DNA from: an uncultured Clostridium sp.
Lineage (GTDB): Bacteria; Bacillota; Clostridia; TANB77; CAG-508
Direction: 5' to 3'
Assembly: GCA_900555085.1 (NCBI GenBank)
Contig: USJU01000050.1
Span: 1-10,585 of the forward strand
Length of the DNA stretch: 10,585 bases
Part shown: positions 1 to 6,273 of the stretch, piece by piece
Numbering within the stretch: the stretch's first letter is position 1
Layout of the letters: the number at the start of each line of letters is the position of its first letter
The notes under the pieces: model-generated
Databases searched by the model: none
Told to the model about the DNA's origin: nothing
The model's input: the letters and a program-made list of their open reading frames with translations, nothing else
Position numbers and translations under genes: made by a program

Positions 1-110
1 ATACTTATATTTTTATTTTCTTTATGAAATAATTTATAAAAATAATTTTTTATTTTTACAAATATATTTTGTTTTTCTAATAAAATTAATTTATTTTCTT
101 TATCTTCCAT
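1..110 (-). CDS. N-terminal fragment of an unrecognised small protein (cut by window edge)
   Basis: An ATG at 110 follows a strong ribosome binding site, GGAGAGG at 115-121, and opens a frame with no stop to the window edge (36 complete codons). It begins MEDKENKLILLEKQNIF and continues as a Lys/Phe/Tyr-rich amphipathic stretch (VKIKNYFYKLFHKEN). It lies downstream of the Tyr-rich repeat protein in the same direction and is probably its operon partner. I recognise no domain. The only clear evidence that it is a gene is the ribosome binding site and the open frame. Its C-terminal part is outside the window, so length and function cannot be given. Confidence 0.6.
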   Translation of the reverse strand, partial: MEDKENKLILLEKQNIFVKIKNYFYKLFHKENKNIS

Positions 111-122
111 AATTCCTCTCCA

Positions 123-242
123 TTATATTTTTTCTTGTGTGTTCTTTTCTTTTTCTATTGTAATTTGAGCATCTAACTCTTTCTCTTGCTTTTGAAGTTC
201 TTTTATATGATTAATTGTTTTATTTTTTTCATCTTCTTTGGT
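123..242 (-). other. Open in-frame extension beyond the stop of the repeat protein
   Basis: Directly after the TAA at 243-245 the same frame stays open for 39 codons and stops at TAA 123-125, one base before the GGAGAGG ribosome binding site of the next gene. The read-through peptide is rich in Lys, Glu and Gln and looks like a coiled coil (it contains HIKELQKQEKELDAQ). It has no ATG start and no ribosome binding site of its own. This is what would be seen if the gene once ran up to its neighbour and gained an early stop. AT-rich DNA can also stay open by chance and tends to encode Lys and Glu. Confidence 0.35.
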
Positions 243-1562
243 TTATTTTCTTCTACATATAACACATTCCCCCACTATTTGAGGCGCAAAGATAGGAAAA
301 ATCATGTATCTTTGTCCGTCAAAACTTATTATTATATAGTAATCTCGTATAGTTTCTCTTACAGTTTTATCACATATATATCTTCCATTTTCTTTTAAAT
401 ATTCTATACATTTATCTACATCTTCTTTTGTTGGTTTTATTTCTTGTTCATTAATAAATAAAGTTGTGTGTTCTAAATATTCTTTTGGATTGAACTTTTT
501 ACTATATTGTGCATAATCTTTTTTCTTTCCATATAGACCTCTTATAACTTTTGCACTCAGATTTTGTTTTTTTGCAAATTCTATCAATTCATCAATACTC
601 ATTTTTGTTCTCATCATATATTGGTCCATAGATATTGCACCAGTTCCTAATTTTTCTGCTACATCTAATAAACCTAAAAAATTATTTCTTTGTTTATCTT
701 TTGTTTCTTTAACCTCTTGAGCACTTTTTCCTTTTTTATTTAGCCCATCTTTGTTAAATCCATTTTGGTCGTATCCATCTTTATCATATCCATTTTCATT
801 ATATTTTGTTCCTGTTTTATAATAAATGCCCTCTTTTGTCCAACCTTTTATATTATATCCATCCACATCATATCCATATTTATTGTATATTGTTCCTGTG
901 TCTTTATATATACCTTTTTTATTAAATCCATTTGTGTCATATCCATTTATATCATATCCGTTTTTATCATATTTAGTTCCTGTTTCTCTATTAGTATATA
1001 AATTATCATGAATTAATGAATCTTCTTTAAAGCCTTTTTTATTGTATCCTTGTTTATCTATTCCTCTTTCATCATACCTAGTTCCAGTATATTTATTACA
1101 ACATCCATATAGTTTAAATCCATATTCTGTTTCTGCACTCTTTTTAGAAACTTTTATATTATTTTCATAATCTAAATATTTATATCCTTCTTTTATTAAT
1201 TTCATCTTTTCAAAAAATTTTTGATATAATTCATCCCAACTATTTCCAAATTTATCTAGTCCATCTTTATTCCATCCCTCTTTATCAAATCCGTTTTTAT
1301 CATATCCCTCAATATTATAACCATCAACGTCATAGCCATTACAATCAAATCCATCTTTATCATATCCATTTGTATCATATTTACTTTTAGTTTCTCTATG
1401 TATTCCGTTTTTATCAAATCCATATTCGTCGTATCCACTACTATCAAATCCGTCTATATCATAGCCATTTCTATCATATCCGTCTCGATTATAGCCATCT
1501 TTATTATAGCCTCTAATATTATAGCCATCTTTATCATAACCTTTTTTATCATATTTTTCCAT
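243..1562 (-). CDS. Tyr/Gly/Asp-rich pentapeptide-repeat protein of unknown function
   Basis: A 439-residue protein. The ATG at 1562 follows AAAGGAGA with about 8 bases of spacing. I do not recognise the family. Residues 4-106 and about 158-278 are built from a five-residue unit G-[YFWIL]-[DN]-x-x, such as GYDKD, GYNRD and GFDKN. In the second block the units are grouped into modules led by a TGTKYD-like motif at residues 194, 222 and 250, exactly 28 residues (84 bases) apart. A non-repeat linker (107-157) contains a Cys pair (GCC, 153-155). The C-terminal part (about 279-439) is non-repetitive and mostly helical in appearance, and ends with CVIC. No signal peptide or membrane segment is visible, so it is probably cytoplasmic. 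The many DxDG motifs recall Ca2+-binding loops, but that is only a resemblance. It has its own strong promoter. The frame stays open beyond the stop, so the C-terminus may be truncated. Confidence 0.85.
   Translation of the reverse strand: MEKYDKKGYDKDGYNIRGYNKDGYNRDGYDRNGYDIDGFDSSGYDEYGFDKNGIHRETKSKYDTNGYDKDGFDCNGYDVDGYNIEGYDKNGFDKEGWNKDGLDKFGNSWDELYQKFFEKMKLIKEGYKYLDYENNIKVSKKSAETEYGFKLYGCCNKYTGTRYDERGIDKQGYNKKGFKEDSLIHDNLYTNRETGTKYDKNGYDINGYDTNGFNKKGIYKDTGTIYNKYGYDVDGYNIKGWTKEGIYYKTGTKYNENGYDKDGYDQNGFNKDGLNKKGKSAQEVKETKDKQRNNFLGLLDVAEKLGTGAISMDQYMMRTKMSIDELIEFAKKQNLSAKVIRGLYGKKKDYAQYSKKFNPKEYLEHTTLFINEQEIKPTKEDVDKCIEYLKENGRYICDKTVRETIRDYYIIISFDGQRYMIFPIFAPQIVGECVICRRK
729..1091 (-). repeat. 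Second block of coding repeats with an 84-bp supermodule
   Basis: This DNA encodes residues 158-278 of the repeat protein. Fifteen-base units encoding G-Y/F-D/N-x-x are nested in modules of exactly 84 bases. The codons for the marker Thr-Gly-Thr start at 983, 899 and 815 on the minus strand. An earlier, more diverged module has its Thr-Gly-Thr near 1088, 105 bases before the next. The units differ in many third positions, so they are old rather than freshly copied. Confidence 0.8.
1245..1553 (-). repeat. First block of coding 15-bp repeats
   Basis: This encodes residues 4-106 of the repeat protein. It is a nearly unbroken run of G-Y/F-D/N-x-x units, interrupted once by a degenerate marker motif (ETKSKYDTN, residues 57-65). 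On the plus strand it shows as repeated tatccatctttatca-like words. The period is 15 bases and the units are not identical. Confidence 0.8.
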
Positions 1563-1606
1563 CTTGATAATCTCCTTTTATATAAAATATAACCATTACA
1601 TTTATA

Positions 1607-1635
1607 ATTATATTTTATTATTATATTTTTGTCAA
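1607..1635 (-). promoter_or_regulatory. Perfect consensus sigma-A promoter of the repeat protein gene
   Basis: Read on the minus strand, the -35 TTGACA lies at 1630-1635 and the -10 TATAAT at 1607-1612, with a 17-base spacer. Both hexamers match consensus exactly. The start point would be near 1600, giving a leader of about 38 bases before the ATG at 1562. It lies just downstream of the tRNA terminator, so the repeat protein gene is a separate transcription unit. Confidence 0.8.
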
Positions 1636-1668
1636 AAAATATCTTCTCTATATTTTAATCATTTTAAT

Positions 1669-1713
1669 AAAAAACACTACATTTTGCTTTGATACTGCAA
1701 TGTAGTGTTTTTT
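1669..1713 (-). terminator. Intrinsic terminator after tRNA-Gln
   Basis: A perfect 15-bp inverted repeat has arms at 1669-1683 and 1699-1713 and a 15-base loop. The core is AACACTACATT against AATGTAGTGTT, with T-runs on both strands. On the minus strand the stem is followed at once by TTTTTT and begins at the base next to the tRNA's CCA, so it ends the tRNA transcript. The symmetry makes it potentially bidirectional, although no gene approaches on the plus strand. Confidence 0.85.
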
Positions 1714-1788
1714 TGGCTGGGGTAGTAGGATTCGAACCTACGCATGTCGGAGTCAGAGTCCGATGCCTTACCGCTTGGCGATACCCCA
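1714..1788 (-). tRNA. tRNA-Gln (anticodon CTG)
   Basis: A 75-base cloverleaf with encoded CCA. The acceptor stem TGGGGTA pairs with TACCCCA, followed by discriminator G and CCA. The anticodon stem TCGGA/TCCGA encloses the loop CTCTGAC, which puts CTG at positions 34-36 (window bases 1754-1756) to read CAG. The T arm contains GGTTCGAATCC. The sequence closely follows the usual Firmicutes tRNA-Gln, which normally carries TTG. The CTG form would be the rarer isoacceptor in an AT-rich genome. It starts 42 bases after the GGGtGRT stop codon with no obvious promoter of its own, so co-transcription and processing are likely. Confidence 0.95.
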
Positions 1789-1798
1789 ATATAATTGT

Positions 1799-1820
1799 GA
1801 GTCGCCGTAAGTGACGACTC
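1799..1820 (-). repeat. Small hairpin between the GGGtGRT gene and tRNA-Gln
   Basis: Arms GAGTCG (1799-1804) and CGACTC (1815-1820) flank a 10-base loop. There is no T-run after it on the minus strand, so it does not look like a terminator. It sits 10 bases after the GGGtGRT stop and 10 bases before the tRNA 5' end. It could mark a 3' end or a processing boundary. It lacks the GTAGGGG flank of the palindromes elsewhere. Confidence 0.5.
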
Positions 1821-1830
1821 AAATATATTT

Positions 1831-2832
1831 TTATTTCATTGCTTCTTCTACTGCAACGGCTACTGCAACTGATGCTCCTACCATAGGGTTGTTTCCCATT
1901 CCGATTAGTCCCATCATTTCTACGTGGGCTGGTACTGATGAGCTTCCTGCAAATTGTGCATCTGAGTGCATTCTTCCCATTGTGTCTGTCATTCCGTATG
2001 ATGCTGGTCCTGCTGCCATATTGTCTGGGTGTAATGTTCTTCCTGTTCCACCACCACTAGCTACTGAGAAGTATTTTTTACCTGCTTCTATTCTTTCTTT
2101 TTTGTATGTTCCTGCTACTGGGTGTTGGAATCTTGTAGGGTTTGTTGAGTTTCCTGTGATTGATACGTCAACATCTTCCATCCACATTATTGCTACACCT
2201 TCTCTAACATCGTTAGCTCCATAGCATCTTACTTGACTTCTTTCTCCATCTGAATATTTTATTTCTTCTACAATATTTACTTTTCCTGTGAAGAAGTCGA
2301 AGTCTGTTTTTACATATGTAAATCCGTTTATTCTTGATATTACTTGTGCTGCATCTTTTCCAAGTCCATTTAAGATTACTCTTAATGGTTCTTTTCTAAC
2401 TTTGTTAGCTGATTTTGCTATACCAATAGCTCCTTCTGCTGCTGCAAAGCTTTCATGTCCTGCTAAGAATGCAAAACATTTTGTATCTTCAGATAATAGC
2501 ATTGATGCTAAGTTTCCATGTCCTAATCCAACTTTTCTATCATCTGCAACTGACCCTGGTATACAGAATGCTTGTAATCCTTCTCCTATTGCTTTTGCTG
2601 CGTCAGCTGCTTTTGTGCAACCTTTTTTTATTGCAATAGCTGCACCTAGAGTATATGCCCAAGCTGCATTTTCAAAACAAATTGGTTGAACTCCTTTTAC
2701 TATTTCATATGGATTAAATCCTTTATCTGTGCATATTTTTAATGCATCTTCAAAATCTTTAATTCCGTATTTTTCCATTACTGGTTTAATTTGATCTATT
2801 CTTCTTTCATAACTTTCAAATGTTACTGCCAT
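1831..2832 (-). CDS. GGGtGRT protein
   Basis: A 333-residue protein matching the GGGtGRT family by its signature GGGTGRT at residues 260-266 and by overall features: an N-terminal MAVTFESYERRID, Gly/Ala-rich segments, LGHGNLASML near 103-112, AGHESFAAAEGA near 124-135, and a Gly/Ala/Val-rich C-terminus. The start is clear: AGGAGG lies 7 bases before the ATG at 2832. The family is found in anaerobic bacteria and archaea beside a NifU-like scaffold gene, as here, 240 bases upstream. Its biochemical role is not established to my knowledge. The pairing suggests Fe-S or metal-cofactor work, which is inference. There is no signal peptide or membrane segment, so it is probably cytoplasmic. It has six Cys residues but no classical CxxC cluster motif. 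Confidence 0.93.
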   Translation of the reverse strand: MAVTFESYERRIDQIKPVMEKYGIKDFEDALKICTDKGFNPYEIVKGVQPICFENAAWAYTLGAAIAIKKGCTKAADAAKAIGEGLQAFCIPGSVADDRKVGLGHGNLASMLLSEDTKCFAFLAGHESFAAAEGAIGIAKSANKVRKEPLRVILNGLGKDAAQVISRINGFTYVKTDFDFFTGKVNIVEEIKYSDGERSQVRCYGANDVREGVAIMWMEDVDVSITGNSTNPTRFQHPVAGTYKKERIEAGKKYFSVASGGGTGRTLHPDNMAAGPASYGMTDTMGRMHSDAQFAGSSSVPAHVEMMGLIGMGNNPMVGASVAVAVAVEEAMK

Positions 2833-2889
2833 TTTTATTCCTCCTATTCAATACTGTTAATAGTAAATTTATTATCCCCACTTTTTTCA

Positions 2890-2915
2890 GGTCGTCGGGG
2901 ACGCCGACCCCTACA
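2890..2915 (-). repeat. GC-rich palindromic repeat, TGTAGGGG family
   Basis: On the minus strand it begins TGTAGGGG and folds into an imperfect hairpin (GGTCGGCG against CGACGACC, one mismatch, 4-base loop). It sits upstream of the GGGtGRT gene. It shares the TGTAGGGG start with the copy at 6183-6210, and GTAGGGG with those at 6246-6269 and 7672-7695. Confidence 0.7.
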
Positions 2916-2922
2916 TTTTTAA

Positions 2923-2939
2923 TTACTAAAAATTAGTAA
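2923..2939. repeat. Short AT hairpin TTACTAA-AAA-TTAGTAA
   Basis: A perfect 7-bp inverted repeat with a 3-base loop lies between the GC-rich palindrome and the 129-bp inverted repeat. There is no convincing T-run on the minus strand. It may help end or stabilise the NifU-like transcript, but nothing in the sequence decides this. Confidence 0.45.
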
Positions 2940-2947
2940 AACAAATA

Positions 2948-3076
2948 TTAAAAACAAAGCAAAAGTAGTATATTGCTAGGAAAACAAATAAAAATTTTTG
3001 AGATAGTACGTTTGTACATCGATAAAATTTTTATGTGGTTTGACGACGCAAGATGCTGCTTTTCATTTGTTTTTAA
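2948..3076. repeat. 129-bp imperfect inverted repeat (MITE-like)
   Basis: The ends are perfect 11-bp inverted repeats, TTAAAAACAAA at 2948-2958 and its complement at 3066-3076. Pairing continues inwards: AAAAG/CTTTT, TTGC/GCAA, then an 11-bp match (2988-2998 with 3024-3034), then GAT/ATC, and finally GTAC-GTTT-GTAC at the centre. Two T/G oppositions would be G-U pairs in a plus-strand RNA. There is no open reading frame inside and no clear target-site duplication. The right end covers the TAA stop (3073-3075) of the NifU-like gene. It resembles a non-autonomous miniature element; a chance hairpin of this length is unlikely. Confidence 0.6.
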
Positions 3077-3765
3077 GCTTCACGAGGGTCTATCTTCTTA
3101 ACCGCTTCATCAAATCTTCCATATGTACCAGAAGCTTTTTCTATTGCTTCTTTAGGATCTATTCCTGCTTTAATGTTATCCATCATTTTCCCTAAATGAA
3201 CATATTTGTAACCTATTATTTGGTCATCTTTATCTAAACCAATTTCAACTATATATCCTTCTGCTAGATTTAAGTATCTTGGTCCTTTTAATGTACTTGA
3301 ATAAATTGTACCAACTTGGCTTGTATGTCCTTTTCCTAGGTCTTCAAGTCCTGCTCCTACTGGAAGTCCTCCTTCTGAGAAAGCTGTTTGTGTTCTTCCA
3401 TATACTATTTGTAAGAATAATTCTCTCATAGCAGTATTTATTGCATCACATACTAAGTCTGTATTTAATGCTTCTAAAATTGTTTTTCCTGTTAAAATTT
3501 CTCCTGCCATTGCAGCTGAATGTGTCATTCCTGAACATCCTACTGTTTCTATTAATGCTTCTTGTATTATTCCATCTTTTACATTTAATGTTAATTTACA
3601 AGCTCCTTGTTGTGGTGCACACCATCCTATACCATGTGTTAATCCAGAAATATCTTTTATTTCTTTTGCTTTAACCCATTTTCCTTCTTCTGGAATTGGT
3701 GCTGGTCCATGGTCTACTCCTTTTTTTACAACACACATATTTTCTAATTCTTTTGAATAAATCAT
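3073..3765 (-). CDS. NifU-like iron-sulfur cluster scaffold-type protein
   Basis: A NifU/IscU-type scaffold-like protein of 230 residues from the preferred start. Numbering here is from the upstream ATG at 3771: Cys51 (GWCAPQQGAC), Cys58, Cys79 (VGCSGMTHSA) and Cys108 are the candidate cluster ligands, and the N-terminus carries CVVKKGVDHGPAPIPEEGKW, typical of the variant paired with GGGtGRT proteins. The C-terminal 120 residues go beyond a plain IscU domain. Two starts compete: ATG 3771 lies only 3 bases after GGAG, whereas ATG 3765 lies 9 bases after it and is preferred. The family builds or carries Fe-S clusters in the cytoplasm; the client here is unknown. No IscS/NifS-type desulfurase gene is in the window. 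The stop codon lies within the 129-bp inverted repeat. Confidence 0.9.
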   Translation of the reverse strand: MIYSKELENMCVVKKGVDHGPAPIPEEGKWVKAKEIKDISGLTHGIGWCAPQQGACKLTLNVKDGIIQEALIETVGCSGMTHSAAMAGEILTGKTILEALNTDLVCDAINTAMRELFLQIVYGRTQTAFSEGGLPVGAGLEDLGKGHTSQVGTIYSSTLKGPRYLNLAEGYIVEIGLDKDDQIIGYKYVHLGKMMDNIKAGIDPKEAIEKASGTYGRFDEAVKKIDPREA

Positions 3766-3807
3766 TTTCATTAGCTCCTTTCAATGTTATATAAATTTAT
3801 TTCATAA

Positions 3808-3824
3808 GCTAGTATTTTACTAGC
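3808..3824. repeat. Hairpin GCTAGTA-TTT-TACTAGC
   Basis: A perfect 7-bp stem with a 3-base loop begins 4 bases downstream of the YezG-like gene's stop and lies upstream of the NifU-like gene. On the minus strand it is not followed by a T-run, so it is at best a weak terminator. It could protect a 3' end or be a protein-binding site. Confidence 0.45.
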
Positions 3825-3828
3825 AAAA

Positions 3829-4512
3829 TTAATATCTTAATATTTGATTTACTGTTTTCTTTCCTTCTATTTTTTGTTTTTCTGTTTTTGGCTTTGTTTC
3901 AACATATTTTAGTTCATCTACTTGTTTTTCTTCTTTGTTGTAGTTTATTACATTATGAACTCTGTTTCGATATATTCCTTCTACATACCTATCTATTACT
4001 TTTCCACTATATTTGCACTTTTCCAAATACGTATTTATTATTTTTCTTTCCTTTTTGTTATAGGTATTTAATCCTGTTTTTAAATGGATATATCTCCATA
4101 TTATATGTCTTTCGTAGCTATTAAATTCACATGTTTTTAAATCTTCGTAATCGTACTCAACCATAAATCTGTAATTTTGAATTGATATTGTAATGTTGGT
4201 CCAACTTTTTTTATTTACTTTTACGAATTCTTCCTTTAGTTTCTTTATTTTTTTATATAAATCATCTGTTAATTTTAAATATTCATCTTCTTCTATATTG
4301 AATTTGTTTGGTATTTCGTATACATTTACAGGTTCTTTTCTTAGTATTCCTTTTGGAAAATAATAAAAAAACATTTCTCCTGTTTCTAAATTTTGGATTC
4401 CCTCAAATATAGATGCATATAAAAAAATTGAATCCCATTTTTCCGGTATCATATAATACAATTTTTCTTGAATATCCATATAAATTTTTTTCATTGTTAA
4501 TGATGTTTCCAA
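3829..4512 (-). CDS. YezG-like (DUF600) immunity/antitoxin family protein
   Basis: A 227-residue protein whose first ~147 residues follow the YezG/DUF600 pattern: MIPEKWDSIFLYASI (21-35), FFYYFPKG (48-55), SWTNITISI (103-111), EYDYED (119-124) and ERHIIWRYIHLKTG (134-147). In Bacillus, YezG is the immunity protein for the LXG-type toxin YeeF; the family binds and neutralises polymorphic toxins. No toxin gene lies beside it here, so it may be an orphan immunity gene or have another role. The last 80 residues are a Lys/Glu/Tyr-rich extension beyond the usual domain. The start is TTG at 4512, 8 bases after GGGGG. ATG 4494 (MKKIYMDIQ) is the alternative. It sits between gpmI and the NifU-like gene and may be transcribed with them. 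Confidence 0.75.
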   Translation of the reverse strand: METSLTMKKIYMDIQEKLYYMIPEKWDSIFLYASIFEGIQNLETGEMFFYYFPKGILRKEPVNVYEIPNKFNIEEDEYLKLTDDLYKKIKKLKEEFVKVNKKSWTNITISIQNYRFMVEYDYEDLKTCEFNSYERHIIWRYIHLKTGLNTYNKKERKIINTYLEKCKYSGKVIDRYVEGIYRNRVHNVINYNKEEKQVDELKYVETKPKTEKQKIEGKKTVNQILRY

Positions 4513-4526
4513 AATTACATCCCCCT

Positions 4527-4549
4527 AAATGCATTATATAATTGCATTT
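4527..4549. repeat. AT-rich inverted repeat AAATGCA...TGCATTT
   Basis: Seven-base arms at 4527-4533 and 4543-4549 flank TTATATAAT. On the minus strand the centre reads TATAAT, which could be a -10 box for the YezG-like gene, but no matching -35 is visible. It abuts the GC-rich palindrome at 4550-4570. Confidence 0.4.
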
Positions 4550-4570
4550 GGGCACGGTATACCGTGCCTC
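4550..4570 (-). repeat. GC-rich palindrome GCACGG-TATA-CCGTGC
   Basis: GGCACGGTATACCGTGCC at 4551-4568 is a perfect 18-bp palindrome between gpmI and the YezG-like gene. It shares the GCACGG-N4-CCGTGC core with the copies at 6246, 7672 and 9029. The usual CCCCTAC flank is eroded to CCTC. Confidence 0.75.
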
Positions 4571-4606
4571 TATAATGCTTAACATTAGTATTTTACAATT
4601 ATACAT

Positions 4607-6136
4607 TTATTTTACTAATAAACTTTCTCCTGTCATTTCTTCTGGTTTACTTAAATTCATTAAATCTAGCATTGTTGGTGCTAAATCTGCAAGTTTACCA
4701 GATTTTAATTTAACATCATCTTTTCCAACTAATATTAATGGAACTGGGTTTGTTGTATGAGCTGTATGTGGTTCTCCTGTTTTATAATCTATCATTTGCT
4801 CAGAATTACCATGGTCAGCTGTAATTAGTAAAATACCTTCTTGTGCATTTACAGCTTCTACAACTCTTCCAACACAGTTATCTATTGTTTCTACTGCTTT
4901 TATTGCAGCTTCTAAACTTCCTGTATGTCCTACCATATCTGGGTTTGCATAGTTTAGAATTATTGTATCATATTTTTTTGAATTAATTGCATCTACAACT
5001 TTATCTGTTACTTCATTTGCACTCATTTCTGGTTGCATATCATATGTTTCTACTTTTGGTGATGGTACTAATATTCTATCTTCTCCTTCATATTGCTTTT
5101 CTTCTCCACCATTAAAGAAAAATGTAACATGTGCATATTTTTCTGTTTCTGCAATTCTTAATTGTTTTAAACCATGTTTACTTACATATTCTCCATATGT
5201 GTTTACTAATTTTGTTGGCTTAAATGCAATTTTTACATTTGGCATTGTTTCATCGTATTGTGTAAAACATACATAATATAAATCTAATTTTTTTGTTTCA
5301 AATTCATTAAAGTTATTATCTACTAATGTTCTTGTAATTTCTCTTGCTCTATCTGGTCTAAAGTTAAAGAATATTACAGAATCTTTTTCAGATATTGTTG
5401 CTATTGGTTCTTCTCCATTACAAATTACTGTTGGTTCTACAAATTCGTCAAATACTTCTTTTTGATATGAAGCTTCTATTGCGGAAATACTGCTTGCAGC
5501 TTTTATTCCTTCTCCATTTACCATTGCATTATATGCTTTTTGTATTCTGTTCCATCTTTTATCTCTATCCATACTGTAAAATCTTCCAGATATAGATGCT
5601 ATTTTTCCAACACCTTTTTCTTTTATTACTTCTTCTAGTCTTAGTATATAATTTTCTGCTGATGCTGGTGGTGTATCTCTTCCATCCAAGAAACAGTGTA
5701 TATAAACATCTTCAAAATCTTTTCTTTTTGCAAGCTCTAATAATGCAAATAAATGTCTCATATGAGAATGAACTCCACCATCTGATAATAATCCTAAAAT
5801 ATGAAGTTTTGTATTATTTTTCTTACAATTTTCTATTGCCCCAACTAATTCTGGAATACTAAAGAAATCTCCATCTTCAATAGATTTTGTTATTCTTGTT
5901 AATTCTTGATATACAATTCTTCCTGCACCTATATTTGTATGACCAACTTCTGAATTTCCCATTTGTCCATCTGGAAGTCCTACATCTAATCCACTTGTAT
6001 GAATTTCTGTTACAGGACATGTTTTCATTAGTTTATCTATGTTAGGTGTATTGGCTAGTTTTACTGCATTGCCTTCTTCCCTTTCATTTATACCAAATCC
6101 ATCTAAAATCATAAGCATTGTAAGTTTATCTTTCAT
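4607..6136 (-). CDS. gpmI: 2,3-bisphosphoglycerate-independent phosphoglycerate mutase
   Basis: Interconverts 3-phosphoglycerate and 2-phosphoglycerate in cytoplasmic glycolysis, using Mn2+ and a phosphoserine intermediate. The 509 residues match the family's usual length (about 510). Visible active-site features: Asp12 (LDGFG), the phosphorylated Ser62 in GNSEVGH, His123 (GGVHSH), DGRDTPP (151-157), Arg185 and Arg191, FRPDRAR (259-265), Lys333, Asp400 and His404 (NPDMVGHTG), Asp441-His442 (ADHGNSE) and HTAH (457-460). The ATG at 6136 follows AAAGGAAA with a slightly long spacing. It lies 137 bases downstream of tpiA, separated by two palindromes. Clostridia often have eno next; here the YezG-like gene follows instead. 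Confidence 0.97.
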   Translation of the reverse strand: MKDKLTMLMILDGFGINEREEGNAVKLANTPNIDKLMKTCPVTEIHTSGLDVGLPDGQMGNSEVGHTNIGAGRIVYQELTRITKSIEDGDFFSIPELVGAIENCKKNNTKLHILGLLSDGGVHSHMRHLFALLELAKRKDFEDVYIHCFLDGRDTPPASAENYILRLEEVIKEKGVGKIASISGRFYSMDRDKRWNRIQKAYNAMVNGEGIKAASSISAIEASYQKEVFDEFVEPTVICNGEEPIATISEKDSVIFFNFRPDRAREITRTLVDNNFNEFETKKLDLYYVCFTQYDETMPNVKIAFKPTKLVNTYGEYVSKHGLKQLRIAETEKYAHVTFFFNGGEEKQYEGEDRILVPSPKVETYDMQPEMSANEVTDKVVDAINSKKYDTIILNYANPDMVGHTGSLEAAIKAVETIDNCVGRVVEAVNAQEGILLITADHGNSEQMIDYKTGEPHTAHTTNPVPLILVGKDDVKLKSGKLADLAPTMLDLMNLSKPEEMTGESLLVK

Positions 6137-6182
6137 TTTTTTGTTTCCTTTCTTTATTTTAACAATTTATAAAAAATCCATA

Positions 6183-6210
6183 CGGGAGGACAGAGGCGTC
6201 CGCCCCTACA
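6183..6210 (-). repeat. GC-rich palindromic repeat, TGTAGGGG family
   Basis: On the minus strand it begins TGTAGGGG and forms GGGCGGAC against GTCCTCCC (7 of 8 pairs). It lies in the tpiA-gpmI gap, 35 bases from a GCACGG-type copy, and is related to the copy at 2890-2915. Confidence 0.7.
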
Positions 6211-6245
6211 CATAAAATAAAACTTTTCTAATTATATTAAATAAT

Positions 6246-6269
6246 GGGCACGGAGCACCGTGCCCCTAC
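6246..6269 (-). repeat. GC-rich palindrome GCACGG-AGCA-CCGTGC with CCCCTAC flank
   Basis: A perfect 8-bp stem, GGGCACGG/CCGTGCCC, with loop AGCA, begins 4 bases after the tpiA stop. All 24 bases are identical to the copy at 7672-7695, more than 1.4 kb away. Confidence 0.8.
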
Positions 6270-6273
6270 TTTT

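Noticed and set aside
765..1011. Hydrophobic Ile/Ser/Phe-rich open frames on the plus strand opposite the repeat protein
   Set aside because: They are antisense readings of the 15-bp coding repeats. They have no ribosome binding site, and the minus-strand frame is longer and has a promoter and ribosome binding site.
729..1553. Possible CRISPR array
   Set aside because: The repeats have a 15-base period without unique spacers, stay in one reading frame and vary at third codon positions, so they are coding.
1563..1668. Leader riboswitch or T-box before the repeat protein
   Set aside because: The leader from the predicted start point is only about 38 bases and shows no conserved aptamer or T-box motif.
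3766..3771. Upstream ATG 3771 for the NifU-like protein
   Set aside because: It is only 3 bases after GGAG. ATG 3765 has better spacing. The difference is two residues and does not affect the call.
3808..3824. Terminator after the YezG-like gene
   Set aside because: The 7-bp stem is followed on the minus strand by TTATGAAA rather than a T-run, so it is listed only as a hairpin.
4573..4587. TAATG-CTTAA-CATTA as a gpmI terminator
   Set aside because: The stem is only 5 bp of mostly A/T with no T-run after it on the minus strand; likely chance.
5395..5862. Leu/Phe-rich open frames on the plus strand opposite gpmI
   Set aside because: These are shadows of AT-rich coding DNA with no start signals. 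gpmI on the other strand has all its catalytic motifs.
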